A DNA stretch of 30,467 nucleotides from a virus (IMGVR_UViG_3300031224_000003:1-30467), one strand, 5' to 3'. Counted from the stretch's first letter, positions 17,601 to 25,122 are shown. Numbers and translations: made by a program. Notes: generated from the sequence alone by a model not told the origin.

Positions 17601-17753
17601 GTATATACACAACTATACTTTTCTGATCCTAAACCAGAACTAGAAACAGACGAGGAAAATCAAATAAAAACAAAAGACGAAGGATTTACAGCACCAGATC
17701 CAAGCGAATCAGCTTTTGGTTACGATGATGAAGATATTGTAAACGATATATAA
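14649..17753 (+). CDS. Primase-helicase (Toprim-like plus SF3 helicase)
   Basis: 1034 residues. The N-terminal ~100 residues resemble a primase CHC2-type fold (YVIKDFGGKSYNPISLV, GFYDALVFLY) but lack the zinc-binding cysteines. A Toprim-like region follows, with IIASGDRDGLNLYSLGY at about 268-284 and YYCGDIDQVG at about 312-321 supplying the acidic residues. The C-terminal helicase has Walker A NGGSGKS at about 691-697, Walker B LICVEDAD at about 736-743 and a sensor FVITTN near 779, the SF3 pattern. Such proteins unwind and prime at phage or plasmid origins. It lies 1.4 kb after the repeat array, so it is probably the replication initiator-helicase of this genome. No DNA polymerase is visible, so the host enzyme is presumably recruited. 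Confidence 0.8.
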   Translation: MPNHKYDLSKIYEVTRDGLDILLHYYPKAGDVGRFINFKIREEDNASSRIFKPTDSDCYVIKDFGGKSYNPISLVCEEENLGFYDALVFLYKLFNIQGLTIQFSKATYKDKIADADANINDHTFDYKKELTDFELKNIGPFVTQQHCEDFKLHTVNKYSRIKQFKPGTRKFEQYGEKLVEQTTVSSEAYPLYVFKHKDWQKIYKPLNEDARFRFSYAGTKPKNHIFGLDLVKNEIDRLKKAYEKDCSEAVKEKLSLPSKEKYKIDTVIIASGDRDGLNLYSLGYFVIWLNSETAKLPYDTYKFLKENIHNLYYCGDIDQVGFIETKQIAKQYSDIKIIRLPQWLKNHTYRGKGKKDVKDFVDILNDKLKNENESFDYVCSSFKKLVDSALPYQFWFSKYDNKGNFKGWDIDNIAMIQFLEFNGFYKYADEFSTEDYEYIKFSNGTNIIQSVKKEDIEGFPEQYLKEIYAPKSLINFVIRSTHVKITKLKSLPVLKPNIQTHGWDFQRFYFRNTIIKVSKDKIIKEKYDERNDFHVFENQILEKDIHFNPKKPPFKIEYDEETQKHTFTKIDENNDYFNFIINTCRIHWRKSHEEHFEDAITKIENEPHLTQKQKKLQIDKVVKDQTEYRVKNKFKITEEALPLIYNEEQKQALLNRIFSNGYLLHQHKVMSRAWLVYAMDYRISENNDSNGGSGKSLVFHKMYKQLFKNIKTINGRDKEQIKDKFMLSDVTKFTSLICVEDADKSFPFEIVYNAVTDQISIRVMQKGYVDIPFGDASKFVITTNFALYEQGSSNRRVLFNIFSDYYHDVTDIDAEKYTPKNDFSTDFFSDTWSNEQYSKFYEYCFYSLQFYLNTETKIEAPNENVRKRNAMQKIGQYDGFFDWASLYFFPKDGNLDCYISKSDMYNHFKEKSGNNKMKAGPFKTKLKEYCKFAGFKFNPKGCNSLQADGRIIKSIDGDTYEFVYIKQSTVPLTNYWQVPKQLDSVYTQLYFSDPKPELETDEENQIKTKDEGFTAPDPSESAFGYDDEDIVNDI

Positions 17754-17814
17754 CCGTTTAGTATATGATTTCGGGCTTTAGTTGAGCCAAATATTAACAG
17801 ATAAAAACAAAATT

Positions 17815-18213
17815 ATGAGTAAGCAAAAAGTAAGTAAAAAAACACAAACTAAGCCTGAATTATATACGGTGTTAGGCTTCGTTGAAATTAAAAGAGACCA
17901 CTTCATAGACATTATGGATTCAATTGAAAAGCAACACGATTACGATATTATGTGTTCGGGTTATGCTAATAAGTTATATGCGGATGCTTTTGAAGCAAAT
18001 CTAACTTATAATAATTCACACTTGCAAAATGCTTTATTTCAAATTATACAAATGGCATTTAATGATGAACACGCACATAGTTGGATTGAGTATTATTGTT
18101 GGGAACTGCATTTTGGAACAGGATATGTTGACGGTTGCGTAAAAAGAAAAGACGGAACTATCGTAGATTTAAGTGATGCGGGTAAATTATACGACTACCT
18201 TAATGAAGCCTAG
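17815..18213 (+). CDS. Hypothetical protein
   Basis: 132 residues from the ATG at 17815; an in-frame TTG at 17782 would add 11 residues but is a weaker start. A basic N terminus (MSKQKVSKKTQTK) precedes a mixed helical domain containing several Trp, Tyr and His residues (HSWIEYYCWELHFG), ending acidic. I do not recognise it. It is the first of a series of short accessory genes after the primase-helicase. Confidence 0.65.
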   Translation: MSKQKVSKKTQTKPELYTVLGFVEIKRDHFIDIMDSIEKQHDYDIMCSGYANKLYADAFEANLTYNNSHLQNALFQIIQMAFNDEHAHSWIEYYCWELHFGTGYVDGCVKRKDGTIVDLSDAGKLYDYLNEA

Positions 18214-18214
18214 C

Positions 18215-18487
18215 ATGAAAGCAAAAAACGAAATAACGCCACAAGACAAAGCTGCTTTTTGCATGAACAAAGGCTTTTTTGTTGTTCCAGTATTAGTTAT
18301 AGAGCGAAGGTATTACAAAGAAAGTATTCGTCTAGATATACACAAACGAAAAAAATATTTAAAAACGATAAAAAATGAAAAAAATGAAATTTTGTATTAC
18401 AACAACGCAAGCTTCAGCAAACGTGTTTATGAAGCGTATACCAATCTGTATGACAAATTAATGCGTAAAGAAAAACTTATAAACTAA
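18215..18487 (+). CDS. Small basic hypothetical protein
   Basis: 90 residues, starting at the ATG at 18215, one base after the previous stop. It is Lys- and Tyr-rich, with no membrane segment despite a short hydrophobic patch (FFVVPVLVI). An upstream in-frame ATG at 18173 would overlap the previous gene by 41 bases and is less likely. The function is unknown; basic charge permits nucleic-acid binding. Confidence 0.6.
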   Translation: MKAKNEITPQDKAAFCMNKGFFVVPVLVIERRYYKESIRLDIHKRKKYLKTIKNEKNEILYYNNASFSKRVYEAYTNLYDKLMRKEKLIN

Positions 18488-18503
18488 TAAACCCAAAAAA
18501 CCA

Positions 18504-18596
18504 ATGAAAATACAAATAATTCCAACCCTAGAACCAACAAAACAACCTTGTTTTATGCACAATAAGTTTAATCAGTTGTTTTTGGTAACCAAGTAA
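18504..18596 (+). CDS. 30-residue hypothetical peptide
   Basis: An ATG-started frame (MKIQIIPTLEPTKQ, then PCFMHNKFNQLFLV) in the gap between two genes, ending exactly where a TTG-started frame begins. Its plausibility comes from the tight junction and a non-random composition. No family. Confidence 0.4.
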   Translation: MKIQIIPTLEPTKQPCFMHNKFNQLFLVTK

Positions 18597-18725
18597 TTGA
18601 ACGAAAAAAAATATTACGTAACGCTTTTAGATCCAAATGACGATAATTGTTTCCAAACGTGGGAATCAGACTTGAAAGATTACACACCAGTACCAGCTGG
18701 CTACAAAATAATACTTATAAACTAA
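18597..18725 (+). CDS. 42-residue protein with a TTG start
   Basis: It begins at a TTG directly abutting the stop of the 30-codon frame (TAATTG) and reads NEKKYYVTLLDPNDDNC to PVPAGYKIILIN. The composition is strongly protein-like (balanced acidic, aromatic and proline residues), and the frame ends 21 bases before the next gene. No ATG is available, so TTG start or translational coupling is required. The unrelated longer frame overlapping it from 18647 is not coding-like. Confidence 0.5.
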   Translation: MNEKKYYVTLLDPNDDNCFQTWESDLKDYTPVPAGYKIILIN

Positions 18726-18746
18726 TAAACTCAAAAACTCAAAAAA

Positions 18747-19076
18747 ATGACAACAGCACTAAACATCATCATCGGTATTTTCTTCACAATTGGACTAGCA
18801 TTTGTATTATTTCTACTCTATCAAGTAGTATGGCCTAGAATAGCGTGGTGGTTTAAACCAAAAGCCTATAAAAAATCATTACAAAACGCCAAAGCTAAGC
18901 AGAGTTACGACATAGCTAAGCAGCGTTTAGTTGCAAAACAGCAGCGCAAAAAGCCCTACCCGTACAATAAAGGAAAAAAAACAGAAGCAATTGTTTGGGC
19001 ATCTTCTCAAAAAATTGCAGACAGAAAATACAAACAAATAAGTCCGAAAAAGAAACGTCCAATCGAAATATTTTAA
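18747..19076 (+). CDS. Single-span membrane protein with a very basic tail
   Basis: 109 residues: an N-terminal membrane segment (about residues 5-28, LNIIIGIFFTIGLAFVLFLL) followed by a Lys/Arg/Gln-rich cytoplasmic tail. The tail charge suggests attachment of DNA, RNA or an acidic partner to the membrane. It lies in the accessory cluster and ends two bases before the next start. The function is unknown. Confidence 0.6.
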   Translation: MTTALNIIIGIFFTIGLAFVLFLLYQVVWPRIAWWFKPKAYKKSLQNAKAKQSYDIAKQRLVAKQQRKKPYPYNKGKKTEAIVWASSQKIADRKYKQISPKKKRPIEIF

Positions 19077-19078
19077 TC

Positions 19079-19327
19079 ATGCAAAAAGAACTAAAAGAGC
19101 TTCCCTGGTGTCCGTCAAAAAGTTGGTTAAAAAAGCACTATTATCCGTATCCATCGCATAAAATTACAGCAGCTTTTCGAGAAGCTATAAGGACTGTTCG
19201 CAACACGCCAGACAGCGAAGATTTACCCCAGGATCATTACTTAACTCCTCCCGAGTTTAAGGAATTTATAAAAATAATAGGTTTTATTCCAAAAGGATAT
19301 AAATCGCTTAAAAATCAAGATGAATAA
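19079..19327 (+). CDS. Small hypothetical protein
   Basis: 82 residues from the ATG at 19079, two bases after the previous stop. A longer frame from 18995 would overlap that gene by 82 bases and is unlikely. The N terminus (LPWCPSKSWLKKHYYPYP) is aromatic- and proline-rich; the C terminus reads IIGFIPKGYKSLKNQDE. The FIPKGYK element recurs at the end of a 24-codon frame at 19659. Family unknown. Confidence 0.6.
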   Translation: MQKELKELPWCPSKSWLKKHYYPYPSHKITAAFREAIRTVRNTPDSEDLPQDHYLTPPEFKEFIKIIGFIPKGYKSLKNQDE

Positions 19328-19421
19328 CGAATTGTGTAAAGTTTCGTGTGAGGCACGAGCAATTAATTTTAAACCTTGTTAGCGTTTCGTTTTTGAGCGT
19401 TGACACATAAAGTTAGAAATA

Positions 19422-19625
19422 ATGACTGAACAAAGATTAAAAGAACTGCAAGAAGGAATGAGTAATGATTCACTTATAAAGGAGGTGGAAAGGCAAATAA
19501 CAGAACTTGCAAGAACAGGTGGGAAAAGCTATAGAATGTGCGTACCCCCAATGCCCGAAGATACCGATATGATATTAAGTGAATTAGTTAGAAGGTACAA
19601 ACGAGCGTTGGCAAATGAACGCTAA
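19422..19625 (+). CDS. Small hypothetical phage protein
   Basis: 67 residues, helical, charged. The segment MCVPPMPEDTDMILSELVRRY is of a type I associate with short phage accessory proteins in Bacteroidetes, though I cannot assign a named family. It follows a 94-base gap with a small hairpin (TCGTG 19344-19348 with CACGA 19354-19358). Role unknown. Confidence 0.6.
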   Translation: MTEQRLKELQEGMSNDSLIKEVERQITELARTGGKSYRMCVPPMPEDTDMILSELVRRYKRALANER

Positions 19626-19658
19626 CTACCATATATCAACAATTCAAAATATTGCATC

Positions 19659-19733
19659 ATGCGCAAAACAGCCGAAAAAACAGACAAACTAATCAATTTT
19701 ATTCCAAAAGGCTATAAAAATTTTGAACAATAA
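19659..19733 (+). pseudogene. 24-codon fragment echoing the 82-aa protein
   Basis: This short frame (MRKTAEKTDKL then INFIPKGYKNFEQ) ends with the same FIPKGYK element as the protein at 19079-19327. The DNA also matches around it (TTTTATTCCAAAAGG in both). It could be the remnant of a duplicated, shortened copy, or a genuine micropeptide. Confidence 0.35.
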
Positions 19734-19743
19734 AAAAACTAAA

Positions 19744-20094
19744 ATGAAAATAGCAATAAATAAATCTTGTTTTGAGAAATTTGTAAAAGACTTAGATTGG
19801 ACAAAAATAGGAAATAGTGATTTTTATAAAAAAAATAATAAATATACAGATAAAAAAAAGTTGATGCTAAAGTATAAACGCAGTAACTTTATAAGTGGTG
19901 TTAGCGGTAGTGCTTTTACTATACTTAATAAAGGAGAAATTGTAGAAAACATTTTATTCAAAACACTTACAGAAGCAAGAAATTATATAAAAATGAAATA
20001 TCCTAAACGTAGATTTAAAGAAGATAAGGAAAATGTTTTTGTATGCTGTAATTACGGAACTAAATTTATAATAGAAGAACTGCATTACCGATAA
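19744..20094 (+). CDS. Basic hypothetical protein
   Basis: 116 residues from the ATG at 19744; the in-frame TTG at 19723 is a weaker start and overlaps the preceding fragment. It is Lys-rich with aromatic residues (DLDWTKIGNSDFYKK, KRSNFISGVSGSAF) and a predicted beta-alpha pattern. A CC pair occurs near the C terminus (VFVCCNYG). Family unknown. It is the last accessory gene before a 201-base structured gap and the cytosine methylase. Confidence 0.6.
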   Translation: MKIAINKSCFEKFVKDLDWTKIGNSDFYKKNNKYTDKKKLMLKYKRSNFISGVSGSAFTILNKGEIVENILFKTLTEARNYIKMKYPKRRFKEDKENVFVCCNYGTKFIIEELHYR

Positions 20095-20295
20095 AACGGT
20101 AAATGTATGGTATCGTTGCTTTAGCAATGGACTATACATATTGTTATCTGGTTTGAGCGATAGCGATAAACTTTACCGTTATAAAAATAAAACGGTTAGG
20201 TATATGAGTAGAAAAAGTAAAAAAAGCGGTGGAAAACACGTGTAGTAAGGTTTGCATTTTTCTTGCAACTGTTACGGTAATAAGAACATAAGATT
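20095..20295 (+). promoter_or_regulatory. Gap rich in inverted repeats before the cytosine methylase
   Basis: There is no convincing gene here. ACGGTAAA begins at 20097 and TTTACCGT recurs near 20171-20178, a perfect 8-bp inverted repeat about 66 bases apart. Inside lies a compact hairpin (TTGCT 20116-20120 with AGCAA 20123-20127). Further ACGGT copies sit near 20192 and 20274. The nested pattern could fold as a structured leader or bind a regulator controlling the methylase. No known riboswitch class is recognised. Confidence 0.35.
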
Positions 20296-21909
20296 ATGAT
20301 AAATGTAGGAAGTGATTTTAGTGGAGTTGGTGCTTTTAACCAAGCTTTAGATAAATTAGGTGTAAATTATAAAACTGTTTTTGCTTGTGATTGGGATAAG
20401 TACGCCAGACAAACATATATCCATAATTACGGAGAGCCAGATTACTACCCAAGCGATGTTTATGATAGGAAAATTCCAAAAAAACCACTTGATATTTATA
20501 TGACCTCCCCTCCTTGTCAGGCGTTTTCTTTAACCTGTAAACGAAAAGGCGAAAAAGATAAAAGAGGTGTTTTGTTTTATAATAGCCACGAATTTATTGT
20601 AAAAAATAAACCTAGATATTTTATTTTTGAAAACGTAAAGGGATTATTAAGCGATGATTCTGGCAAAACTTTTAATAGGTGGTTAGATTATTTAGGAGGA
20701 AAATCTATAAATGGAAACCCGGTTATATTCCCCTTAAAAGATTCTACGCCTTATCACATTTACCACAAAGTCCTAAACGCTAAAAATTACGGTGTACCAC
20801 AAAATAGAGAGCGTGTTTTTATAGTTGGCATACGTGATGATTCAGATAATAATTTTAATTGGCCAAAACCTTTTCATTTAACTAAAAGGCTAAAAGATGT
20901 TTTAGAAACTAATGTTGATGAAAAGTATTATTTAAGTGATAAGACGGTGAATTATTTGCATCAAAGAAGTGATAATTTTAACAATGGTAAAGTAAATTAT
21001 AAGTACGAAAATGACACAGCTTCATGTATTACAAAATCTTCATCTTCATTAGATATTAGTGATAATATTATAAAAATTGGAAATACAAATCCTTCTGGGA
21101 ATGGAATGAATGGAAATGTTTTCGATGCTGAAGGAATAAGTCCTACACTTTCAACTAACAAGGGCGAAGGAATTAAGGTAAAATCAGCAACTAAAAAAGG
21201 TTATGAAATTGCAACAGAAGGCGATAGTATCAATTTATCCAACTTAAACAGCGAAACAAGACGTGGACGAGTAGGAAAAGAAGTTGCACAAACTTTAGAT
21301 ACTGCATGCAATCAAGCAGTAATACAAATAGTTGGAAATATATATCCATCAAAAGGCGAAAATGGAGATATTATAAATCCAGAAGGAATTTCAAAAACTA
21401 TTAAGTCTGGTTCAACTAATAATCCTAAAAATGGAGGTGTAGGAAGTTGTAATTCTCCGAAAGTTATGGTTGCTCACGTTTCGAGAAGTGAAGAGGGTAA
21501 AAGGTTAAGACGTGAAGCTATGGCAAATGGTAAAAAAGATTTTACACCATTCCAAGCCAAACAAATTAGTTTTAAAGAATCTGATGTTATGAATTGTGTA
21601 ACAACTGCAACTACAAAAGATAATTTAGTAAAAATTGGCGCTATTAGAGGACGTGGAAGCAACAATACTCAACAATTAGAAAATAACGGAACAGGAAATA
21701 GTAATAGTATTACAACCGTTCAAAAAGACAATGTAGTTGTAAGTGATAAAATCAGACGTTTAACCCCTCGTGAATGTTTTAGATTAATGGATTTTCCAGA
21801 TACTTTCACATGGCCTGTAAGCAATAGCCAAGCGTATAAACAAGCTGGAAACACTATTGCTCGTGCTGTTTTAGCCAATACAATAGCAAAATTAAATGGC
21901 ATCACTTAA
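20296..21909 (+). CDS. C5-cytosine DNA methyltransferase with an expanded target-recognition region
   Basis: 537 residues. Classic motifs are present: I (SDFSGVGAF, 6-14), IV with the catalytic cysteine (SPPCQAFS, Cys 74), VI (ENV, 112-114), VIII (QNRERVFIVGI, from 169), IX (LTPRECFRLMDFP, from 489) and X (QAGNTIA, from 516). Between VIII and IX the region spans ~300 residues, longer than a single-specificity enzyme needs. From ~255 to ~480 it contains three or four imperfect units beginning IGN/VGN/IGA and ending in KV, AVIQ or VVV-type strands. Repeated target-recognition units are known in multispecific phage methylases. It most likely modifies phage DNA against host restriction. No cognate endonuclease is nearby. 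Confidence 0.9.
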   Translation: MINVGSDFSGVGAFNQALDKLGVNYKTVFACDWDKYARQTYIHNYGEPDYYPSDVYDRKIPKKPLDIYMTSPPCQAFSLTCKRKGEKDKRGVLFYNSHEFIVKNKPRYFIFENVKGLLSDDSGKTFNRWLDYLGGKSINGNPVIFPLKDSTPYHIYHKVLNAKNYGVPQNRERVFIVGIRDDSDNNFNWPKPFHLTKRLKDVLETNVDEKYYLSDKTVNYLHQRSDNFNNGKVNYKYENDTASCITKSSSSLDISDNIIKIGNTNPSGNGMNGNVFDAEGISPTLSTNKGEGIKVKSATKKGYEIATEGDSINLSNLNSETRRGRVGKEVAQTLDTACNQAVIQIVGNIYPSKGENGDIINPEGISKTIKSGSTNNPKNGGVGSCNSPKVMVAHVSRSEEGKRLRREAMANGKKDFTPFQAKQISFKESDVMNCVTTATTKDNLVKIGAIRGRGSNNTQQLENNGTGNSNSITTVQKDNVVVSDKIRRLTPRECFRLMDFPDTFTWPVSNSQAYKQAGNTIARAVLANTIAKLNGIT

Positions 21910-22252
21910 ATCTTAAATATTTGTTAATAGTAGTTTGTAAAGCTTTTACTTTTTTTACTTATATACCGTGTTGTTGTGCCGAGGAACGAGGGAACGTTTT
22001 AATGCACTATAATTTGAGTGTAAATTTGTCTTATTAGACAATAATTAATAATATGTAAATCAACAAAGTACGTGTTTAAAACTACCTAAAGCTATTCAAA
22101 GCTAATAAGCACGAACAAAAACGTATAAAAACGTAAAAAAACCTACAAAACCACAAGTACACTACCTAAAGCTGTTAATAGCTAAAAACTAAATGCAATT
22201 TCCTTTCTTAGTTTTACCAACGAAAGTTCATTGAAAATTTGGTTTTTAGGTT
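21910..22252 (+). promoter_or_regulatory. 343-base gap before the virion module: promoter candidate, hairpins, direct repeats
   Basis: No gene is seen here. It contains a weak terminator-like hairpin with a T tract (GTAAA 21937-21941, TTTAC 21945-21949, T run to 21957). There is a perfect -7 match TAAATTTG (22021-22028) with no clear -33 element, overlapped by a TTGTC/GACAA hairpin (22026-22030/22037-22041). Two direct repeats begin ACTACCTAAAGCT at 22081 and 22161, 80 bases apart. This is the natural control region for late transcription starting at 22253; the repeats may be activator sites. All of this is inferred from sequence. Confidence 0.4.
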
Positions 22253-24106
22253 ATGAGCATAGATTTAGCATTACAAAGGAGAGTTGTTTCATCTGGAAAA
22301 TTTGGCAGTTTGATTGAAAATTCAAGTTGCCAAACTTCCTTTTTAGGAAACGGAAATACTCACCTTTCAATTCAGCTAATTGCTAAGCTTGCAAAAAAGT
22401 ATCAAAAGCAGTCGGAACGCTGGGCGAAAGAACTTCAAAAAAATTCGCAAAGCCAAACGATAAAGGCTAATTATGATTTTCTTTATAATCATTTTCAGTA
22501 CAAAGCAGACGGTATTCAGCAAAACATATACAGTCCAAAATGCGCATGGCATAAACGCTATGAGGGTATAGATTGTAAATCGTACACACTCATTGCCAGT
22601 AGCTTATTGCTTATCCAGGGATATAACCACTTTTTGCGTAAAATCACCCAATTGGGCGATGCTCCAGGTGATTTTTCTCACGTATATGTAGTGATTCCAA
22701 AAGACCAAAACACCAATGATCTTAAAAAAGGTTACGATGTAATTGATGCAACAACGCACAACAACATAGAGCCACATTTTATACAAAAACATGATGTATT
22801 TATGGAAGCAATGCCACATATAGGACTAAATGGAACAAGATTCAACTGTTCACCTAGCTACGCAAAAAAAGTAGTAAAAGCCAGTAATGCTGGTAAGAAG
22901 TTACGCATAGGTAAAAGTGTTGGCGGTAGAAATTTAGCCAAATGGCGATGGGGCTTATTAGGCTCTCCAATGCCAAAAGCAGCGCAAAGCTTATTAAACA
23001 TTAAGCAAAATATAATTCAATCTGGTTTTTCTGAAAGCACTTTTCAACAAATGCTGGATTACGTGCTAGAAATTACTTCTGTTGGGTTTCCAAGTTCTCA
23101 AATTGTCTTTACTCCTACTTTAGAAGGGTTTAGAATTTCAGATACATTTGGTAAAGGCCTAACTTTTAAGCATCCTAACCCACAAAACGGAAAATGGCTT
23201 GAAAAAGTATTACTTCAAAACAATTCAAGGTTAAGAGGTTTACGTAGCTCGGAAGGAAGCTCAGAAGGAAGCTGGACTGACAATTTACTTGATGATATAG
23301 ATTGGGACGAAGTTTTAGGTAGTATAGGATCTCTTTTTAGCGGCGGTTGGTATGATAAAAACGAAGTAGAAGCAGATGCCGAAACAATCGTAAATTATTT
23401 TTCAGGATTAATCAATGGGATCAATCAAAATGTAAATAATCCTATTTTATTAGGGGAAAAAGTAGCGGAATTTAAAGCAATGTCAGAATTGCTTAGAAAA
23501 ATTGCCGCTTGCGCTGAAACTAGATGTTACGAAAATGGAAGTTGGTCAAGTGGTACCAAAAAAGGAATGAAAACAATCAAAACATTGGTAACACGCATCA
23601 AAATAAATGGCGGTGGATTAATATACAGTTGGTTGAGTTCTTATTTTGAAAAAGGAAGTCAAGTACAATCTTATGAACTTAATGCAAATCAATTTTACAA
23701 GCCAGGCGGTTCTATTTTTAAACTAATCCAAAATCCAAACGGTACAGGAAAAGGCATGACGTACACACAACAGGCAACTGTTTTTTCATATATGCCAAAA
23801 GCAAACGTACAAATTAAACAATTAGAATTTGTGCCGGAATTGATAGAAAATGATAGCGTAAGCGGAACATCTATTTTAAACTCTCTTCAAAATATTCTTG
23901 TAAGTACTGGCGCTATTCCTAGTAATAATTCAGGCAATACTACTTCAGGCGGTGGAGCTTCAACAGATGCAAATTGGCAAGGTCAAGATCCTTCTGTTTT
24001 AAACACCAACAAAACAAGCAATGCTTCATTGTGGATATTAGGCGCAATTGGAGCTGGATTACTTTTTAAAAATCAATTGTCAAATCAAATTAAGCCAGCA
24101 AAATGA
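22253..24106 (+). CDS. Transglutaminase-like cysteine peptidase with C-terminal membrane anchor
   Basis: 617 residues. Residues ~70-190 fit the transglutaminase/cysteine-peptidase fold: Cys 108 in GIDCKSYT, His 143 in DFSHVYVVIP and Asp 165 in YDVIDATTHN supply the expected Cys-His-Asp triad. A Ser/Gly/Asp-rich linker occupies ~333-370. The C terminus has a Gly/Ser-rich spacer and one membrane segment (about 587-603, LWILGAIGAGLLF) with a basic end. It is the first gene of the virion module, overlapping the next by four bases (ATGA). A membrane-held peptidase could mature virion proteins or cut peptidoglycan cross-bridges during entry. The triad is visible; the virion role is inference. Confidence 0.75.
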   Translation: MSIDLALQRRVVSSGKFGSLIENSSCQTSFLGNGNTHLSIQLIAKLAKKYQKQSERWAKELQKNSQSQTIKANYDFLYNHFQYKADGIQQNIYSPKCAWHKRYEGIDCKSYTLIASSLLLIQGYNHFLRKITQLGDAPGDFSHVYVVIPKDQNTNDLKKGYDVIDATTHNNIEPHFIQKHDVFMEAMPHIGLNGTRFNCSPSYAKKVVKASNAGKKLRIGKSVGGRNLAKWRWGLLGSPMPKAAQSLLNIKQNIIQSGFSESTFQQMLDYVLEITSVGFPSSQIVFTPTLEGFRISDTFGKGLTFKHPNPQNGKWLEKVLLQNNSRLRGLRSSEGSSEGSWTDNLLDDIDWDEVLGSIGSLFSGGWYDKNEVEADAETIVNYFSGLINGINQNVNNPILLGEKVAEFKAMSELLRKIAACAETRCYENGSWSSGTKKGMKTIKTLVTRIKINGGGLIYSWLSSYFEKGSQVQSYELNANQFYKPGGSIFKLIQNPNGTGKGMTYTQQATVFSYMPKANVQIKQLEFVPELIENDSVSGTSILNSLQNILVSTGAIPSNNSGNTTSGGGASTDANWQGQDPSVLNTNKTSNASLWILGAIGAGLLFKNQLSNQIKPAK

Positions 24107-25122
24107 TAACTCAAAAACCCATTAGGCAATTAAATGGTTTTTTTGGAAGCCTACTAAAAACGGTAATAAAAGGCGTAGTAGCTAGTATTGCTTTATCCGT
24201 AGGCGGACCTATTTTTGGAAGCGCAGCAGCTTATGGTTTTAACCGTCTGATGAATAATTGGACGGAAGATAGTGATTTTTGGAACGTAGGCAGTAAGTCA
24301 GGATCTATACAACCGAATCAGCCAGGGCAATCTCAATTAGGCAATAATGAAGCTAAAAACAAAGAAATTGCCGAGTGGATAGAAAGCAAATTAAACGAAA
24401 ATTGGAGACAAAACTTTTTTGTTTCCTTGTCAAGCCAAAATCCTAATTTTTACAAAACTGATGTATTTCGAGTAAATCTTAATAAAACATTACTGAAGCT
24501 TGAAGCTTTACGCTTATTTTATAAAGGACAAACAGCCGTTACCTCTTTACAACCAATTGGCAAGAAAAGCGGATTTGTAAACGAAAACGAATTAGATCAG
24601 GCTTTAGAAAATGCAGTTATAAAGAACAAAGCAGATATTTTTTACATTATTTCCCTAGTACTTAGAAACAATTATGAAAGAATGATGAAAGAAGCCGGGC
24701 AGCCTTTATTTGTCAAAAAGCTAAAAAACTTCAAGGCAAATGACTATGCAATTGTGCATACACCGGAGTTTATTTCATTTGATTTTAAAGCAAAAACAGA
24801 TGTCTATTTATATGTTGCCAGCGCAAACGAAAACGCAAACGTAAAATATAAAGATGGAATGACAGCCAGTACAGCTAATAGTCCTGCCGAATCACCTAAC
24901 ACTCCGTTGTTGATAAATGTTTTAAATGAAGGACCATCCATAAATGAACTTTCTTCAAGCACTAATCAATTAAATATAGAAGTTGATGCAAACGTAAAAC
25001 CAAACGTAAAGCCAAACGTAAATAATCAACCTATTTGGAAAAATAAAACAGTTCAAGGCGTTGCTGCAAGCGCAGCCCTATTGTTTTTTCTATTTAAAAC
25101 AAAAAAAAAAAGTAAATATTAA
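24103..25122 (+). CDS. Membrane protein of the virion module
   Basis: 339 residues. A hydrophobic, Gly/Ala-rich N-terminal region (about 13-48) and a C-terminal membrane segment (about 316-331, VAASAALLFFLF) with a very basic end (KTKKKSKY) frame a soluble middle that is helical (~75-210) then beta-rich (~220-260). A KPNV triplet repeats three times near 300. No family is recognised. It shares the anchor-plus-basic-tail layout with its upstream neighbour, and the overlap implies coupled expression. It is probably a virion membrane protein, possibly binding DNA on the inner face. Confidence 0.65.
   Translation: MITQKPIRQLNGFFGSLLKTVIKGVVASIALSVGGPIFGSAAAYGFNRLMNNWTEDSDFWNVGSKSGSIQPNQPGQSQLGNNEAKNKEIAEWIESKLNENWRQNFFVSLSSQNPNFYKTDVFRVNLNKTLLKLEALRLFYKGQTAVTSLQPIGKKSGFVNENELDQALENAVIKNKADIFYIISLVLRNNYERMMKEAGQPLFVKKLKNFKANDYAIVHTPEFISFDFKAKTDVYLYVASANENANVKYKDGMTASTANSPAESPNTPLLINVLNEGPSINELSSSTNQLNIEVDANVKPNVKPNVNNQPIWKNKTVQGVAASAALLFFLFKTKKKSKY

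Noticed and set aside
18647-18838. 63-codon + strand frame
   Set aside because: It overlaps the more protein-like TTG-started frame (18597-18725) and the membrane gene at 18747 in another frame; its composition (runs of Ser, Thr, His, Asn) looks like an out-of-frame read.
19320-19382. 20-codon frame starting inside the 82-aa gene's end
   Set aside because: It is very short and covers a small hairpin (TCGTG/CACGA), and nothing but an ATG supports it.
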